Source: Iamia sp. SCSIO 61187 | GTDB lineage: Bacteria > Actinomycetota > Acidimicrobiia > Acidimicrobiales > Iamiaceae | Length of the DNA stretch: 64,000 bases | Direction of reading: 5' to 3' | NCBI RefSeq assembly: GCF_019443745.1 | Contig: NZ_CP050948.1 | Coordinates: 1,364,001-1,428,000 of the forward strand | Shown: positions 8,485-16,517 of the stretch, piece by piece | Numbering within the stretch: position 1 is the first letter of the stretch | Layout: each line of letters opens with the position of its first letter | The notes under the pieces: generated by a model | Told to the model about the DNA's origin: nothing | What the model saw: the letters and a program-made list of their open reading frames with translations, nothing else | Database searches by the model: none | Program-made: the position numbers and the translations under genes

Positions 8485-9215
8485 GCGACGTCGTCGGCGT
8501 CGCCGACGCCGGTGCGGTCCGCACCCTGACGCTCGATCGCCCCGAGGCCCGCAACGCCTTCGACGTCGCCCTCTACACCGGCCTGGCCGCCGAGCTCGAC
8601 CGGGCCCGGGCCGACGACGCCGTCCACGTGGTGGTCCTCACCGGGGCGGGCACGGTGTTCTCCGCCGGCCAGGACCTGGCCGAGATGGCCGCCCTCGCCG
8701 CCGGCACCGCCCCCGACGGCGCCGAGCACGGCTTCCGGACCCTGCTGGCCGCGGTCGAGGCCTTCGACAAGCCCCTGCTGGCCGCGGTCAACGGGGCGGG
8801 CGTGGGCATCGGCTTCACCCTCCTGCTCCACTGCGACCTGGTGTGGATGGGGGCCGCGGCCCGCCTCCGGGTGCCGTTCGCCGAGATGGGCGTCCCACCC
8901 GAGGCCGCCAGCAGCGTCCTCCTCGCCGCCCGCATGGGTCGCCAGCACGCCGCCCGGGTGCTCCTCACCGCCGACTGGGTGTCGGCCGAGGACGCCGTGG
9001 CCCACGGCCTGGCCGTCGCCGTCGTCGCCGACGACGAGCTCCAGGAGCGGGTCGCCGCCGTGGCCCGCCGCATCGCCGAGCACCCGCTGCCGGGCCTCAG
9101 GGCCATCTGCGGCCTGGTCCGGGCGGGGGAGGCCGAGGCCGTCACCGCCGCCCGGGCGCGGGAGGAGGCGGCCTTCGCCGACCTGCTCGCCACCTTCACC
9201 AACCCGTTGACCTAG
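8481..9215 (+). CDS. enoyl-CoA hydratase/isomerase family protein
   Basis: A 244-residue crotonase-fold enzyme starting at GTG 8481 and overlapping the CMD stop. Signatures include ARNAFDVALYTGL, the oxyanion-hole loop FSAGQDLAEM and VNGAGVGIGFTLLLHCDL. A Glu follows in FAEMGVPPEAASS, in the usual catalytic-Glu region. It is expected to act on an acyl-CoA, in line with side-chain or ring degradation. The final codons overlap the -35 box of the next promoter (TTGACC at 9207), so transcription of the TetR gene can start independently. Confidence 0.85.
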   Translation: MSDVVGVADAGAVRTLTLDRPEARNAFDVALYTGLAAELDRARADDAVHVVVLTGAGTVFSAGQDLAEMAALAAGTAPDGAEHGFRTLLAAVEAFDKPLLAAVNGAGVGIGFTLLLHCDLVWMGAAARLRVPFAEMGVPPEAASSVLLAARMGRQHAARVLLTADWVSAEDAVAHGLAVAVVADDELQERVAAVARRIAEHPLPGLRAICGLVRAGEAEAVTAARAREEAAFADLLATFTNPLT

Positions 9216-9239
9216 ACAGGCAACTGGACTACTGTCCAG
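9207..9239 (+). promoter_or_regulatory. promoter with embedded operator for the TetR/P450/CYP51 operon
   Basis: -35 TTGACC (9207-9212), a 17-nt spacer and -10 TACTGT (9230-9235) form a good vegetative-type promoter. The inverted repeat CTGGACTACTGTCCAG (9224-9239) is identical to the one at 8067 and covers the -10 box. ATG 9244 lies 8 nt past the -10, so the mRNA is probably leaderless. The arrangement predicts autorepression by the TetR gene just downstream. Confidence 0.75.
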
Positions 9240-9243
9240 ATCC

Positions 9244-9858
9244 ATGTCCAGCACGACGGGGGTCTCCCCACCGGGGGCCGGCGCGACCGGGGTCACGCGG
9301 GAGCCGGTGCGGCGGCACCTCAGCGTCCGCCAGGCCGACACCGTGGCCCGGCTCACCGACGCCGCCGTGGAGGAGGTCCGGGGCACCGGCTACGAGGGCC
9401 TCACGGTCCGCAACGTGGCCAAGCGGGCCGGTGTCGCCCCGGCCACGGCGTACACCTACTTCGCGTCCAAGGACCACCTGGTGGCCGAGGTCTTCTGGCG
9501 CCGCCTGCAGACCCAGCCCCCGACGCCACCCGACCCCACGGCGACGGCCGCCCGGCGGGTCACCACCGCCATCGGCGACATCGCCGGGCTGGTGGGCGAC
9601 GAGCCCGAGCTGGCCGCGGCCTGCACCACCGGCATGCTGGCCGGCGACCCCGACGTCGAGCGCGTCCGCGAGCAGATCGGCGTCGAGGTGGCCGACCGCC
9701 TGCGCGCCGCCATGGGCGCCGACCTCGACGAGGACCGCCTCGACGCCCTCCAGCTCGCCCTCTGGGGGGCGATGCTCTCGGCTGGCATGGGCTACTTCCT
9801 TCACGCCGAGCTGGCGCAGCGGATGGCCGGCGTGACCCGCATCGTCCTCGGGGACTGA
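9244..9858 (+). CDS. TetR-family transcriptional regulator of the CYP51 locus
   Basis: A 204-residue TetR protein. Its N-terminal helix-turn-helix spans residues ~40-80 (YEGLTVRNVAKRAGVAPATA, YTYFASKDHLVAEVF). The C-terminal two thirds are a divergent ligand domain (GDIAGLVGDEPELAAACTTG). It occupies the place of Rv0767c beside the CYP123-type P450 in mycobacteria (from memory). The likely operator is CTGGACnnnnGTCCAG, present in front of this gene and of the CMD gene. The ligand is unknown; a sterol/terpenoid acid or its CoA ester would fit the regulon. The P450 gene follows after 3 nt. Confidence 0.88.
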   Translation: MSSTTGVSPPGAGATGVTREPVRRHLSVRQADTVARLTDAAVEEVRGTGYEGLTVRNVAKRAGVAPATAYTYFASKDHLVAEVFWRRLQTQPPTPPDPTATAARRVTTAIGDIAGLVGDEPELAAACTTGMLAGDPDVERVREQIGVEVADRLRAAMGADLDEDRLDALQLALWGAMLSAGMGYFLHAELAQRMAGVTRIVLGD

Positions 9859-9861
9859 GCG

Positions 9862-11079
9862 GTGGGCGCGACCACCCAGGACCCGCGCACCGGCTCGCCG
9901 GTCGTCTACAACCCGTACTCCTACGAGATCCACGAGGACCCGTACCCGACCTACGCCCGGCTGCGGGCCGAGGCCCCGGTGTACCGCAACGAGGAGCACG
10001 GGTTCTGGGCCCTGTCGCGCCACGCCGACGTCATCGAGGGGTTCCGGGACTCGGCCTCGTTCTCGTCGGCCCACGGCGTGTCGCTCGACCCGGCGGCGTC
10101 GGGCCCCCACGCCCACAAGACCATGTCGTTCCTGGCCATGGACCCGCCCCGCCACGGCCGCATGCGCGGACTGGTGTCGCGGGGGTTCACCCCCCGCCGG
10201 GTCCTCGACCTCGAGCCCCGCATCCGGGAGATCGCCGCCGGCTACGTCGCCGAGGGCCTCGAGCGGGGCGGCTTCGACTTCATCGCCGACCTGGCTGGGA
10301 AGCTCCCGATGGACGTCATCTCCGAGCTGATGGGCGTGCCCGTCGCCGACCGGGCCGAGCTGCGGCGCCTGTCCGACCTGCTCGTCCACCGCGAGGACGG
10401 GGTGATGGACGTGCCCCGGGCGGGCATGGAGGCGGCCCTCGTCCTGGCCGGCTACTACGCCGACATGATCGCCGCCCGCCGGGCGAGCCGGACCGATGAC
10501 CTGACGTCGGCGCTGATCGACGTCGACGTCGACGGTGAGCGCCTCACCGACGACGAGATCATCAGCTTCCTGTTCCTCATGGTCGTCGCCGGCAACGAGA
10601 CCACCACCAAGCTCCTGGGCAACGCCTGGTACTGGGCCTGGCGCAACCCCGACGAGCGGGCCAAGCCCTTCGCCGACGCCGGCCGCGTGCCGGACTGGGT
10701 CGAGGAGACGCTGCGCTACGACACGTCGAGCCAGATGCTCGCCCGCGTCACCACCGGCGAGGTCGAGGTGCGGGGGACGACGATCCCGGCCGGCGACCGG
10801 GTGCTGCTGCTGGTGGGCTCGGCCAACCGCGACGAGGACGTCTTCCCCGACCCCGACCGCTACGACCTCGAGCGCGACACCAGCCAGATCGCCAGCTTCG
10901 GCTTCGGCCGCCACTTCTGCCTGGGCGCGTCGCTGGCCCGGCTCGAGGCCCGCGTCTGCCTGGAGGAGCTGGTGGCCCGGATCGCCGACTACGAGGTCGA
11001 CCCGGCCGGCATCGAGCGGGTCCACTCGGTGAACGTCCGGGGCCTGGCCACCCTGCCCACCACGGTGGTGCCCCGATGA
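9862..11079 (+). CDS. cytochrome P450, CYP123-like
   Basis: A 405-residue soluble bacterial P450 starting at GTG 9862. Key elements are the I-helix VVAGNETTT, K-helix EETLRYD (ExxR) and haem loop FGFGRHFCLGAS with proximal Cys near residue 353. LAMDPPRHGRMRGLVSRGFT is the conserved C-helix region. It sits next to the TetR and just upstream of an SDR and cyp51, matching the order Rv0767c-Rv0766c(cyp123)-Rv0765c-Rv0764c in M. tuberculosis, which is the reason for CYP123-like. The substrate is unknown. Electrons probably come from the ferredoxin at 13377. Confidence 0.88.
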   Translation: MGATTQDPRTGSPVVYNPYSYEIHEDPYPTYARLRAEAPVYRNEEHGFWALSRHADVIEGFRDSASFSSAHGVSLDPAASGPHAHKTMSFLAMDPPRHGRMRGLVSRGFTPRRVLDLEPRIREIAAGYVAEGLERGGFDFIADLAGKLPMDVISELMGVPVADRAELRRLSDLLVHREDGVMDVPRAGMEAALVLAGYYADMIAARRASRTDDLTSALIDVDVDGERLTDDEIISFLFLMVVAGNETTTKLLGNAWYWAWRNPDERAKPFADAGRVPDWVEETLRYDTSSQMLARVTTGEVEVRGTTIPAGDRVLLLVGSANRDEDVFPDPDRYDLERDTSQIASFGFGRHFCLGASLARLEARVCLEELVARIADYEVDPAGIERVHSVNVRGLATLPTTVVPR

Positions 11080-11093
11080 CCACGGACGCGACG

Positions 11094-11151
11094 CACGGAT
11101 GGTGCCTGGCACCTTCCGTGGCGCCACGGATGGTGCCAGGCACCTTCCGTG
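11094..11151. repeat. two adjacent 27-bp TGCCWGGCA palindromes
   Basis: Copies at 11094-11120 and 11125-11151, 4 bp apart. Each has arms CACGGAtGGTGCC and GGCACCttCCGTG around a single T or A. The same element occurs at 38498 and 52011, and related ones at 43994 and 45552. They fill most of the gap between the P450 and the SDR inside this operon. With no T tract they could attenuate transcription, stabilise mRNA or be REP-like elements. Confidence 0.8.
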
Positions 11152-11167
11152 TCCCGGGGGGGTGCTG

Positions 11168-11974
11168 ATGCCGCGGTTCGACCCGCACCCGGAGCGGCGC
11201 CCGGTCGCCGTCACAGGCGCCTCGTCGGGGATCGGCGCCGCCATCGCCCAGCAGCTGGCCGCGCTCGGCCACCCCGTCGTCCTCGGCGCCCGCCGCGTCG
11301 AGCGCTGCGAGGACCTGGCCGCCACGCTGCGGGCCGACGGCCACGAGGCCGCCGCCGTGGCCCTCGACCTCACCGACGACGGGTCCGTCGCCCGCTTCGC
11401 CGAGGAGGCGGCCGCCGTCCACGGGCCGCTGGAGGTCCTCGTGAGCAACGCCGGCGAGGTCTGGCCCCAGGCCGTCCACGCCACCGACCCGGCCACCTTC
11501 ACCCGCCAGGTCCAGGTCAACCTGCTCGGCGCCCAGGCCCTCCTCCACGCCGTCGTCCCCGGCATGGTCGAGCGGGGTCGGGGCGACGTCGTCCTGGTGA
11601 CCTCCGACGTCGTGCGGGCCCCCCGCCCTCTGATGGGCGCCTACATGACGGCCAAGCACGGGGCCGAGGGCATGGCCCGGGCCATGCAGATGGAGCTCGA
11701 GGGCACCGGCGTGCGGGCCGGCATCGTCCGCCCCGGCCCGTCGAGCACCGAGCAGGGCACCACCTGGTCCGAGGGCGAGGTCGTCGAGGTGGTCGACGAG
11801 TGGAACCGCTGGGGCCTGATCCGCCACGACGGCGCCCTCCGCCCCGGCGACGTGGCCCGGGCCGTCACGGCCATGGTCACCCAGCCCCGCGGCACCCACC
11901 TGACCCTGATCGAGGTCGAGCCCGAGGCCCCCGCGGTCCGGCGCACCCACGTCCCCCGAGGAGAGCACAGATGA
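11168..11974 (+). CDS. SDR oxidoreductase (Rv0765c-type position)
   Basis: A 268-residue SDR. ATG 11168 is chosen because frame sequence upstream of it is made of the palindromic repeats. Motifs: TGASSGIG, SNAG in place of NNAG (VLVSNAGEV), catalytic Ser in VLVTSDVV, and YxxxK in YMTAKHGAE. It overlaps CYP51 by 4 nt (ATGA), so the two are translationally coupled. In mycobacteria an SDR occupies the same slot next to cyp51. It may reduce or oxidise a sterol hydroxyl or ketone formed by the P450s; this is inferred from context. Confidence 0.87.
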   Translation: MPRFDPHPERRPVAVTGASSGIGAAIAQQLAALGHPVVLGARRVERCEDLAATLRADGHEAAAVALDLTDDGSVARFAEEAAAVHGPLEVLVSNAGEVWPQAVHATDPATFTRQVQVNLLGAQALLHAVVPGMVERGRGDVVLVTSDVVRAPRPLMGAYMTAKHGAEGMARAMQMELEGTGVRAGIVRPGPSSTEQGTTWSEGEVVEVVDEWNRWGLIRHDGALRPGDVARAVTAMVTQPRGTHLTLIEVEPEAPAVRRTHVPRGEHR

Positions 11975-13377
11975 GCACAGCGTCGACGGAGTCGACACCG
12001 CCGGGTCGGCGGGCGGGTCGCGACACCATCGTCCAGCCCCCGACCGTGAGCGGCGACGACGGGGGGACCGGCCACCTGGAGGAGCTGCGGCGCGACCCGC
12101 TCGGGCTGATGGCCCGGGTGCGCGAGGAGTGCCGGGACGCCGGCGTGTTCCGCCTCCACGACCAGGAGGTCGTGCTCCTCACCGGGCCCGAGGCCAACGA
12201 GGCCTTCTTCCGGGCGCCCGACGAGGTGCTCGACCAGGCCGCCGCCTACCCCTTCATGACGCCGATCTTCGGCGAGGGCGTGGTGTTCGACGCCTCGCCC
12301 GAGCGCCGGCGCGAGGCCCTCCACAACCAGGCCCTGCGGGACAGGTTCATGCGGGGCCACGCCCAGACGATCGCCGCCGAGGTCGACCGCATGGTCGCCG
12401 GGTGGGACGACGAGGGCGAGATCGACCTGCTCGACTTCTTCGCCGAGCTCACCATCTACACCTCGAGCGCCTGCCTCATCGGCGCCCGCTTCCGCGAACA
12501 GCTCGACGGCCGCTTCGCCGAGCTCTACCACGACCTGGAGAAGGGCACCGACGCCCTCGCCTACGTCGACCCCTACGCCGACATCCCGTCGTTCCGGGCC
12601 CGCGACGAGGCCCGCGTCGGGCTGGTCGCCCTGGTCCAGGCGATCATGGACACCCGCGCCGCCGAGACCGAGCCCGTGGCCAAGGACGACCGCGACCTCC
12701 TCGACGTCCTCATGTCGATCAAGGACCCCGACGGCAGCGACCGCTTCTCGGCCGACGAGGTCACCGGCATGTTCATCTCGATGATGTTCGCCGGGCACCA
12801 CACCACCTCGGGCACGGCGGCGTGGACGCTGATCGAGCTCCTGCGCCACCCCGAGGAGATGGCCCTGGTCAACGCCGAGCTCGACGAGCTGTTCTCCGAC
12901 GGCAACGACGTCAGCTACCAGGCCCTGCGGGAGATCCCCCGGCTCGAGTCGGCCATCAAGGAGGCCCTGCGCCTCCACCCGCCGCTGATCCTCGTGCTGC
13001 GCAAGGCCACCTCCGACATGGAGCTGGCCGGCCACGCCATCCGCGAGGGCCAGCTCGTCGGCGCCAGCCTGAGCGTGTCGAACCGGCTGCCCGAGGCCTT
13101 CCCCGACCCCGACGCCTTCGTCCCCGACCGCTACCTCGACCCCCGCAACGAGGACGTGGCCAACCCGTGGAGCTGGATCCCCTTCGGCGCCGGCCGCCAC
13201 CGCTGCGTGGGTGCGGCGTTCGCCCTCATGCAGCTCAAGGCCATCTTCTGCGTCCTGCTCCAGGACTGGGAGATCGAGGCGGCCCAGCCCCCCGAGTCGT
13301 ACCGCAACGACCACTCCAAGATGGTCGTGCAGCTGGCCCAGCCCTGCCGGGTCCGCTACCGCCGCCGGAGCCGTTGA
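11971..13377 (+). CDS. cyp51: sterol 14-alpha-demethylase CYP51
   Basis: A 468-residue P450 that tracks the M. tuberculosis CYP51 sequence closely: PFMTPIFGEGVVFDASPERR (B'-C region), DLLDFFAELTIYTSSACLIG, MFISMMFAGHHTTSGTA (I-helix), IKEALRLHPPLI (ExxR), FGAGRHRCVGAAFALMQ (haem Cys ~412) and the C-terminal ESYRNDHSKMVVQLAQP. The recognition is from the remembered Mtb protein. CYP51 removes the 14-alpha methyl group of lanosterol-type sterols. The N-terminus is about 17 residues longer than in Mtb. The 3Fe-4S ferredoxin starts in the overlapping TGATG. No sterol-synthesis genes are seen in the window, so the physiological substrate is unknown. Confidence 0.95.
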   Translation: MSTASTESTPPGRRAGRDTIVQPPTVSGDDGGTGHLEELRRDPLGLMARVREECRDAGVFRLHDQEVVLLTGPEANEAFFRAPDEVLDQAAAYPFMTPIFGEGVVFDASPERRREALHNQALRDRFMRGHAQTIAAEVDRMVAGWDDEGEIDLLDFFAELTIYTSSACLIGARFREQLDGRFAELYHDLEKGTDALAYVDPYADIPSFRARDEARVGLVALVQAIMDTRAAETEPVAKDDRDLLDVLMSIKDPDGSDRFSADEVTGMFISMMFAGHHTTSGTAAWTLIELLRHPEEMALVNAELDELFSDGNDVSYQALREIPRLESAIKEALRLHPPLILVLRKATSDMELAGHAIREGQLVGASLSVSNRLPEAFPDPDAFVPDRYLDPRNEDVANPWSWIPFGAGRHRCVGAAFALMQLKAIFCVLLQDWEIEAAQPPESYRNDHSKMVVQLAQPCRVRYRRRSR

Positions 13378-13577
13378 TGGGTTGGAAGGTCGTCGTCGAC
13401 CGCGACCTGTGCCAGGGCCACGGCGTCTGCGAGGCCGAGGCCCCCGAGGTCTTCGAGGTGTCCAAGAAGGGCGACCTGACCGTCCTGGCCGAGGCCCCCG
13501 CCGACGACCAGCGCGCCGCGGTCGACCTGGCCGTCAAGTACTGCCCGACCCACGCCCTGTCCGTCCAGGAGGACTGA
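13377..13577 (+). CDS. 3Fe-4S ferredoxin, CYP51 redox partner
   Basis: A 66-residue ferredoxin whose ATG overlaps the cyp51 stop by 1 nt. It has the single-cluster pattern CxxHxxC (DLCQGHGVCEAEAPEVF) plus a distal CP (VKYCPTHAL). A His replaces the second cluster cysteine, as in P450-linked [3Fe-4S] ferredoxins such as Rv0763c beside Mtb cyp51. It should deliver electrons to CYP51 and probably to the other two P450s in the locus. No ferredoxin reductase gene is present in the window. Confidence 0.93.
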   Translation: MGWKVVVDRDLCQGHGVCEAEAPEVFEVSKKGDLTVLAEAPADDQRAAVDLAVKYCPTHALSVQED

Positions 13578-13581
13578 ACCG

Positions 13582-14142
13582 ATGACCGCCTACCCCCGTG
13601 CCGAGCTCGACGAGATGGTCGAGCGCTGGCTCCAGGCCAACCGGGACGCCGAGGCCGCCGGCGACTGGAAGTCGATGGCCGACATGTACACCGAGGACGC
13701 CACCTACGGGTGGAACTACGGCCCCGACACCGAGTTCATGGCCACCGGGCGCGAGGAGATCCGCGAGATCGCCCTCGGGCTGGAGATGGACGGCCTCGGG
13801 GGCTGGGAGTACCCCTACGAGGAGATCGTCATCGACGAGTCCAAGGGCCACGTCATCGGGTTCTGGCGCCAGGTCGCCGACGCCACGCGCGACGACGGCA
13901 CCCGCTACGAGGTGGCCGGCATCGGCGGCTCGTGGTTCATCTACGGCGGCGACTTCCAGTGGCGCTGGCAGCGGGACTGGTTCGACTTCGGCAACGCCGC
14001 CCACGTGTTCCTGGAGATGATGTCCGACGGCACGCTGTCGGAGGGGATGACGGCCCGCATGAACCGGTCGATGAAGGCCGACCTGCCCGGCTACTACCCG
14101 GTCCACCAGGCCCCGACCGGCCTCTGGGAGCGCCCGTCGTGA
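13582..14142 (+). CDS. NTF2/SnoaL-like protein of the CYP51 locus
   Basis: A 186-residue protein starting 4 nt after the ferredoxin stop. It has an NTF2-like opening (WLQANRDAEAAGDWKSMADM) and an aromatic-rich core (GWNYGPDTEFM, WRWQRDWFDFGNAAHVFLEM). SnoaL/NTF2 folds often bind or isomerise polycyclic ketones. The M. tuberculosis cyp51 region also contains small proteins of this kind (Rv0760c, Rv0762c, from memory). The catalytic residues cannot be assigned with confidence. A steroid-isomerase or binding role is inferred from neighbours. Confidence 0.75.
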   Translation: MTAYPRAELDEMVERWLQANRDAEAAGDWKSMADMYTEDATYGWNYGPDTEFMATGREEIREIALGLEMDGLGGWEYPYEEIVIDESKGHVIGFWRQVADATRDDGTRYEVAGIGGSWFIYGGDFQWRWQRDWFDFGNAAHVFLEMMSDGTLSEGMTARMNRSMKADLPGYYPVHQAPTGLWERPS

Positions 14143-14157
14143 CCCCCCTCCTGGGAA

Positions 14158-14201
14158 CTCGGTGGCAGATGTCGGACGAACATCCCACATCTGCCACCGA
14201 G
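14158..14201. terminator. long hairpin CTCGGTGGCAGATGT...ACATCTGCCACCGAG (copy 1)
   Basis: Perfect 15-bp arms (14158-14172 and 14187-14201) surround a 14-nt loop. The same element with 19-bp arms lies at 60503-60546. This copy is between the NTF2-like gene and the aldehyde dehydrogenase, within a same-strand gene series. It could end or attenuate the cyp51 transcript. It has no T tract. Confidence 0.6.
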
Positions 14202-14233
14202 CTCGGCGCCGGGATCGGGTCGGAGGGGCGGCG

Positions 14234-15703
14234 ATGAGCCTGGAGACCGACGGGCTCGACGTGCTGCTGGTCGACGGGAAGCTCACCGCCGCGTCCGGCG
14301 GGGCCACGTTCGAGACGATCGACCCGGCCACCGAGGAGGCCCTCGGCCTGGCCGCCGACGGCACGGCCACCGACATGGACGCCGCCATCGGCGCCGCCCG
14401 CCGCGCCTTCGACGAGACCTCGTGGTCGACCGACGTCGAGCTCCGGGTGCGGTGCCTCCGCCAGCTCCACGACGCCCTGGTCGCCCACGGCGAGGAGATG
14501 CGGGCCCTCACCACCGCCGAGGTCGGCGCCCCCGCCTTCCTGACGACCGGCCCCCAGTACGACGGGCCCGTCGGCGACCTCGCCTTCGCCGCCGACACCG
14601 CCGAGGGCTACCGGTGGCGGACCGATCTGGGCACCTCGACGGTGATGGGCATCGACTCCCGTCGCTTCCTCGAGCGCGAGGCCGTCGGGGTCGTCGGTGC
14701 CGTGACCCCGTGGAACTTCCCCCACCAGATCAACCTGGCCAAGCTCGGACCGGCCCTCGCCGCCGGCAACACCGTCGTCCTCAAGCCGGCGCCCGACACG
14801 CCGTGGGCGGCCTCGGCCGTCGCCCGCATCGCCGCCACCGAGACCGACCTCCCCGCCGGCGTGCTCAACGTCGTCACCTCGTCGGACCACGCCGTCGGGG
14901 CCCAGCTCTCCACCGACCCCCGGGTCGACCTGGTGTCGTTCACCGGATCGACCGCCACCGGCAAGAAGGTCATGGCCGCCGCCTCGGGCACCCTCAAGCG
15001 GGTCTTCCTCGAGCTGGGCGGCAAGTCGGCCTTCGTCGTGCTCGACGACGCCGACGTGGCCGCCGCCTGCGGGCTGGCCGCCTTCACCGTCTGCACCCAC
15101 GCCGGCCAGGGCTGCGCCATCACCACCCGGCTGCTCCTGCCCCGGGCCCGCTTCGACGAGGGCGTCGACGCCGTGGCCGCGACCATGGCCGCCCTCGCCC
15201 CCGGCGACCCGACCGACCCGGGCACGATCTGCGGGCCGCTCATCTCGTCCGCCCAGCGCGACCGGGTGCTGGGCTACCTCGACCTGGCCCGGGAGGAGGG
15301 CGGCTCGTTCGCCTGCGGCGGCGGTCGCCCCGCCGACCGGGAGGTCGGGTTCTTCGTCGAGCCGACCCTGGTCGTCGGCGTCGGCAACGAGGCCCGCGTG
15401 GCCCAGGAGGAGATCTTCGGACCCGTCCTCGTCGCCATCCCCCACGACGGCGACGACGACGCCGTCCGCATCGCCAACGACTCGATCTACGGCCTCTCGG
15501 GCGCCGTCCACGGCGGCGACCTCGACCGGGCCCGCGCCGTCGCCTCCCGCCTCCGCACCGGCACCGTCGGCATCAACGGCGGGATCTGGTACGGCGGCGA
15601 CGTCCCCTTCGGCGGCTACAAGCAGTCCGGCCTGGGTCGGGAGATGGGCGTGCTCGGCTTCGAGGAGTACACCGAGGCCAAGTCCGTGGCCGAGCCGGCG
15701 TGA
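14234..15703 (+). CDS. aldehyde dehydrogenase (Rv0768/aldA-type position)
   Basis: A 489-residue NAD(P)-dependent aldehyde dehydrogenase from ATG 14234. Rossmann/cofactor region TPWNFPHQINLAKLGPAL, FTGSTATGKKVM, general-base Glu in FLELGGKSAF and catalytic Cys in HAGQGCAITTR are all intact. It ends with the usual PFGGYKQSGLGREMG. Frames upstream of 14234 read through the hairpin, so the internal ATG is chosen. In Mtb an ALDH (Rv0768) flanks the same locus on the other strand. It probably oxidises an aldehyde produced by P450 oxidation of a sterol/terpenoid chain. Confidence 0.9.
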   Translation: MSLETDGLDVLLVDGKLTAASGGATFETIDPATEEALGLAADGTATDMDAAIGAARRAFDETSWSTDVELRVRCLRQLHDALVAHGEEMRALTTAEVGAPAFLTTGPQYDGPVGDLAFAADTAEGYRWRTDLGTSTVMGIDSRRFLEREAVGVVGAVTPWNFPHQINLAKLGPALAAGNTVVLKPAPDTPWAASAVARIAATETDLPAGVLNVVTSSDHAVGAQLSTDPRVDLVSFTGSTATGKKVMAAASGTLKRVFLELGGKSAFVVLDDADVAAACGLAAFTVCTHAGQGCAITTRLLLPRARFDEGVDAVAATMAALAPGDPTDPGTICGPLISSAQRDRVLGYLDLAREEGGSFACGGGRPADREVGFFVEPTLVVGVGNEARVAQEEIFGPVLVAIPHDGDDDAVRIANDSIYGLSGAVHGGDLDRARAVASRLRTGTVGINGGIWYGGDVPFGGYKQSGLGREMGVLGFEEYTEAKSVAEPA

Positions 15704-15761
15704 GCCCAGCCGTGACCCACCCCGCCCGCCGCCCGGCGCCCATCGACAGGAGCACCACCAC

Positions 15762-16517
15762 ATGACCCAGAGGTTCACCGACAAGGTCGCCATCGTGACC
15801 GGGGCCGGGCGGGGGATCGGCGAGACCTACGCTCGCCGGCTCGCGGCCGAGGGGGCGGCGGTGGTGGTCGCCGACATCGACGCCGACGGTGCGGCCAAGG
15901 TGGCGGCGTCGATCGCCGAGGACGGCGGCACCGCCCTCGGGCTGCGGGTCGACGTGTCCGACCCCGAGTCGGCGGCGGCCATGGCGGCGGCGACGGTCGA
16001 GCAGCTGGGCGGGATCGACCTGCTGGTGAACAACGCCGCCATCTACGGAGGCATGCAGATCGACCTGCTGCTGACGGTCGACTGGGAGTACTACAAGCGG
16101 TTCATGGCCGTGAACATGGACGGCGCCCTCGTGTGCATCCGGGCCTGCTGGGAGCACATGGCGGCCCGTGGGGGTGGCGCCGTCGTCAACCAGTCGTCGA
16201 CCGCGGCCTGGCTCTACGCCGGCTTCTACGGCCTGGCCAAGACGGGCATCAACGGCCTCACCCAGCAGCTCGCCCACGAGCTGGGCGGGTCGAAGATCCG
16301 GATCAACGCCATCGCCCCCGGCCCGACCGACACCGAGGCCACCCGGGACACGGTGCCCGAGTCGATCGTCAGGGACCTGGTGAAGGGGCTGGCCCTCAAG
16401 CGCCAGGGCACACCCGACGACATGGCCAACATGCTCCTGTTCCTGCTGTCCGACGAGGCCAGCTGGATCACCGGCCAGATCTTCAACGTCGACGGCGGCC
16501 AGGTCGTGCGGGGATGA
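15762..16517 (+). CDS. SDR oxidoreductase (Rv0769-type position)
   Basis: A 251-residue classical SDR. It has TGAGRGIG, NNAA (LLVNNAAIYGG), catalytic Ser region VNQSSTAAWLY, YGLAK as YxxxK and the ending ITGQIFNVDGGQ. It lies 58 nt after the ALDH and overlaps the next gene by 4 nt. An SDR directly between an ALDH and a HIBADH-like gene repeats the Rv0768-Rv0769-Rv0770 order of M. tuberculosis. The substrate is unknown; a hydroxysteroid or 3-hydroxyacyl compound would fit. Confidence 0.9.
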   Translation: MTQRFTDKVAIVTGAGRGIGETYARRLAAEGAAVVVADIDADGAAKVAASIAEDGGTALGLRVDVSDPESAAAMAAATVEQLGGIDLLVNNAAIYGGMQIDLLLTVDWEYYKRFMAVNMDGALVCIRACWEHMAARGGGAVVNQSSTAAWLYAGFYGLAKTGINGLTQQLAHELGGSKIRINAIAPGPTDTEATRDTVPESIVRDLVKGLALKRQGTPDDMANMLLFLLSDEASWITGQIFNVDGGQVVRG

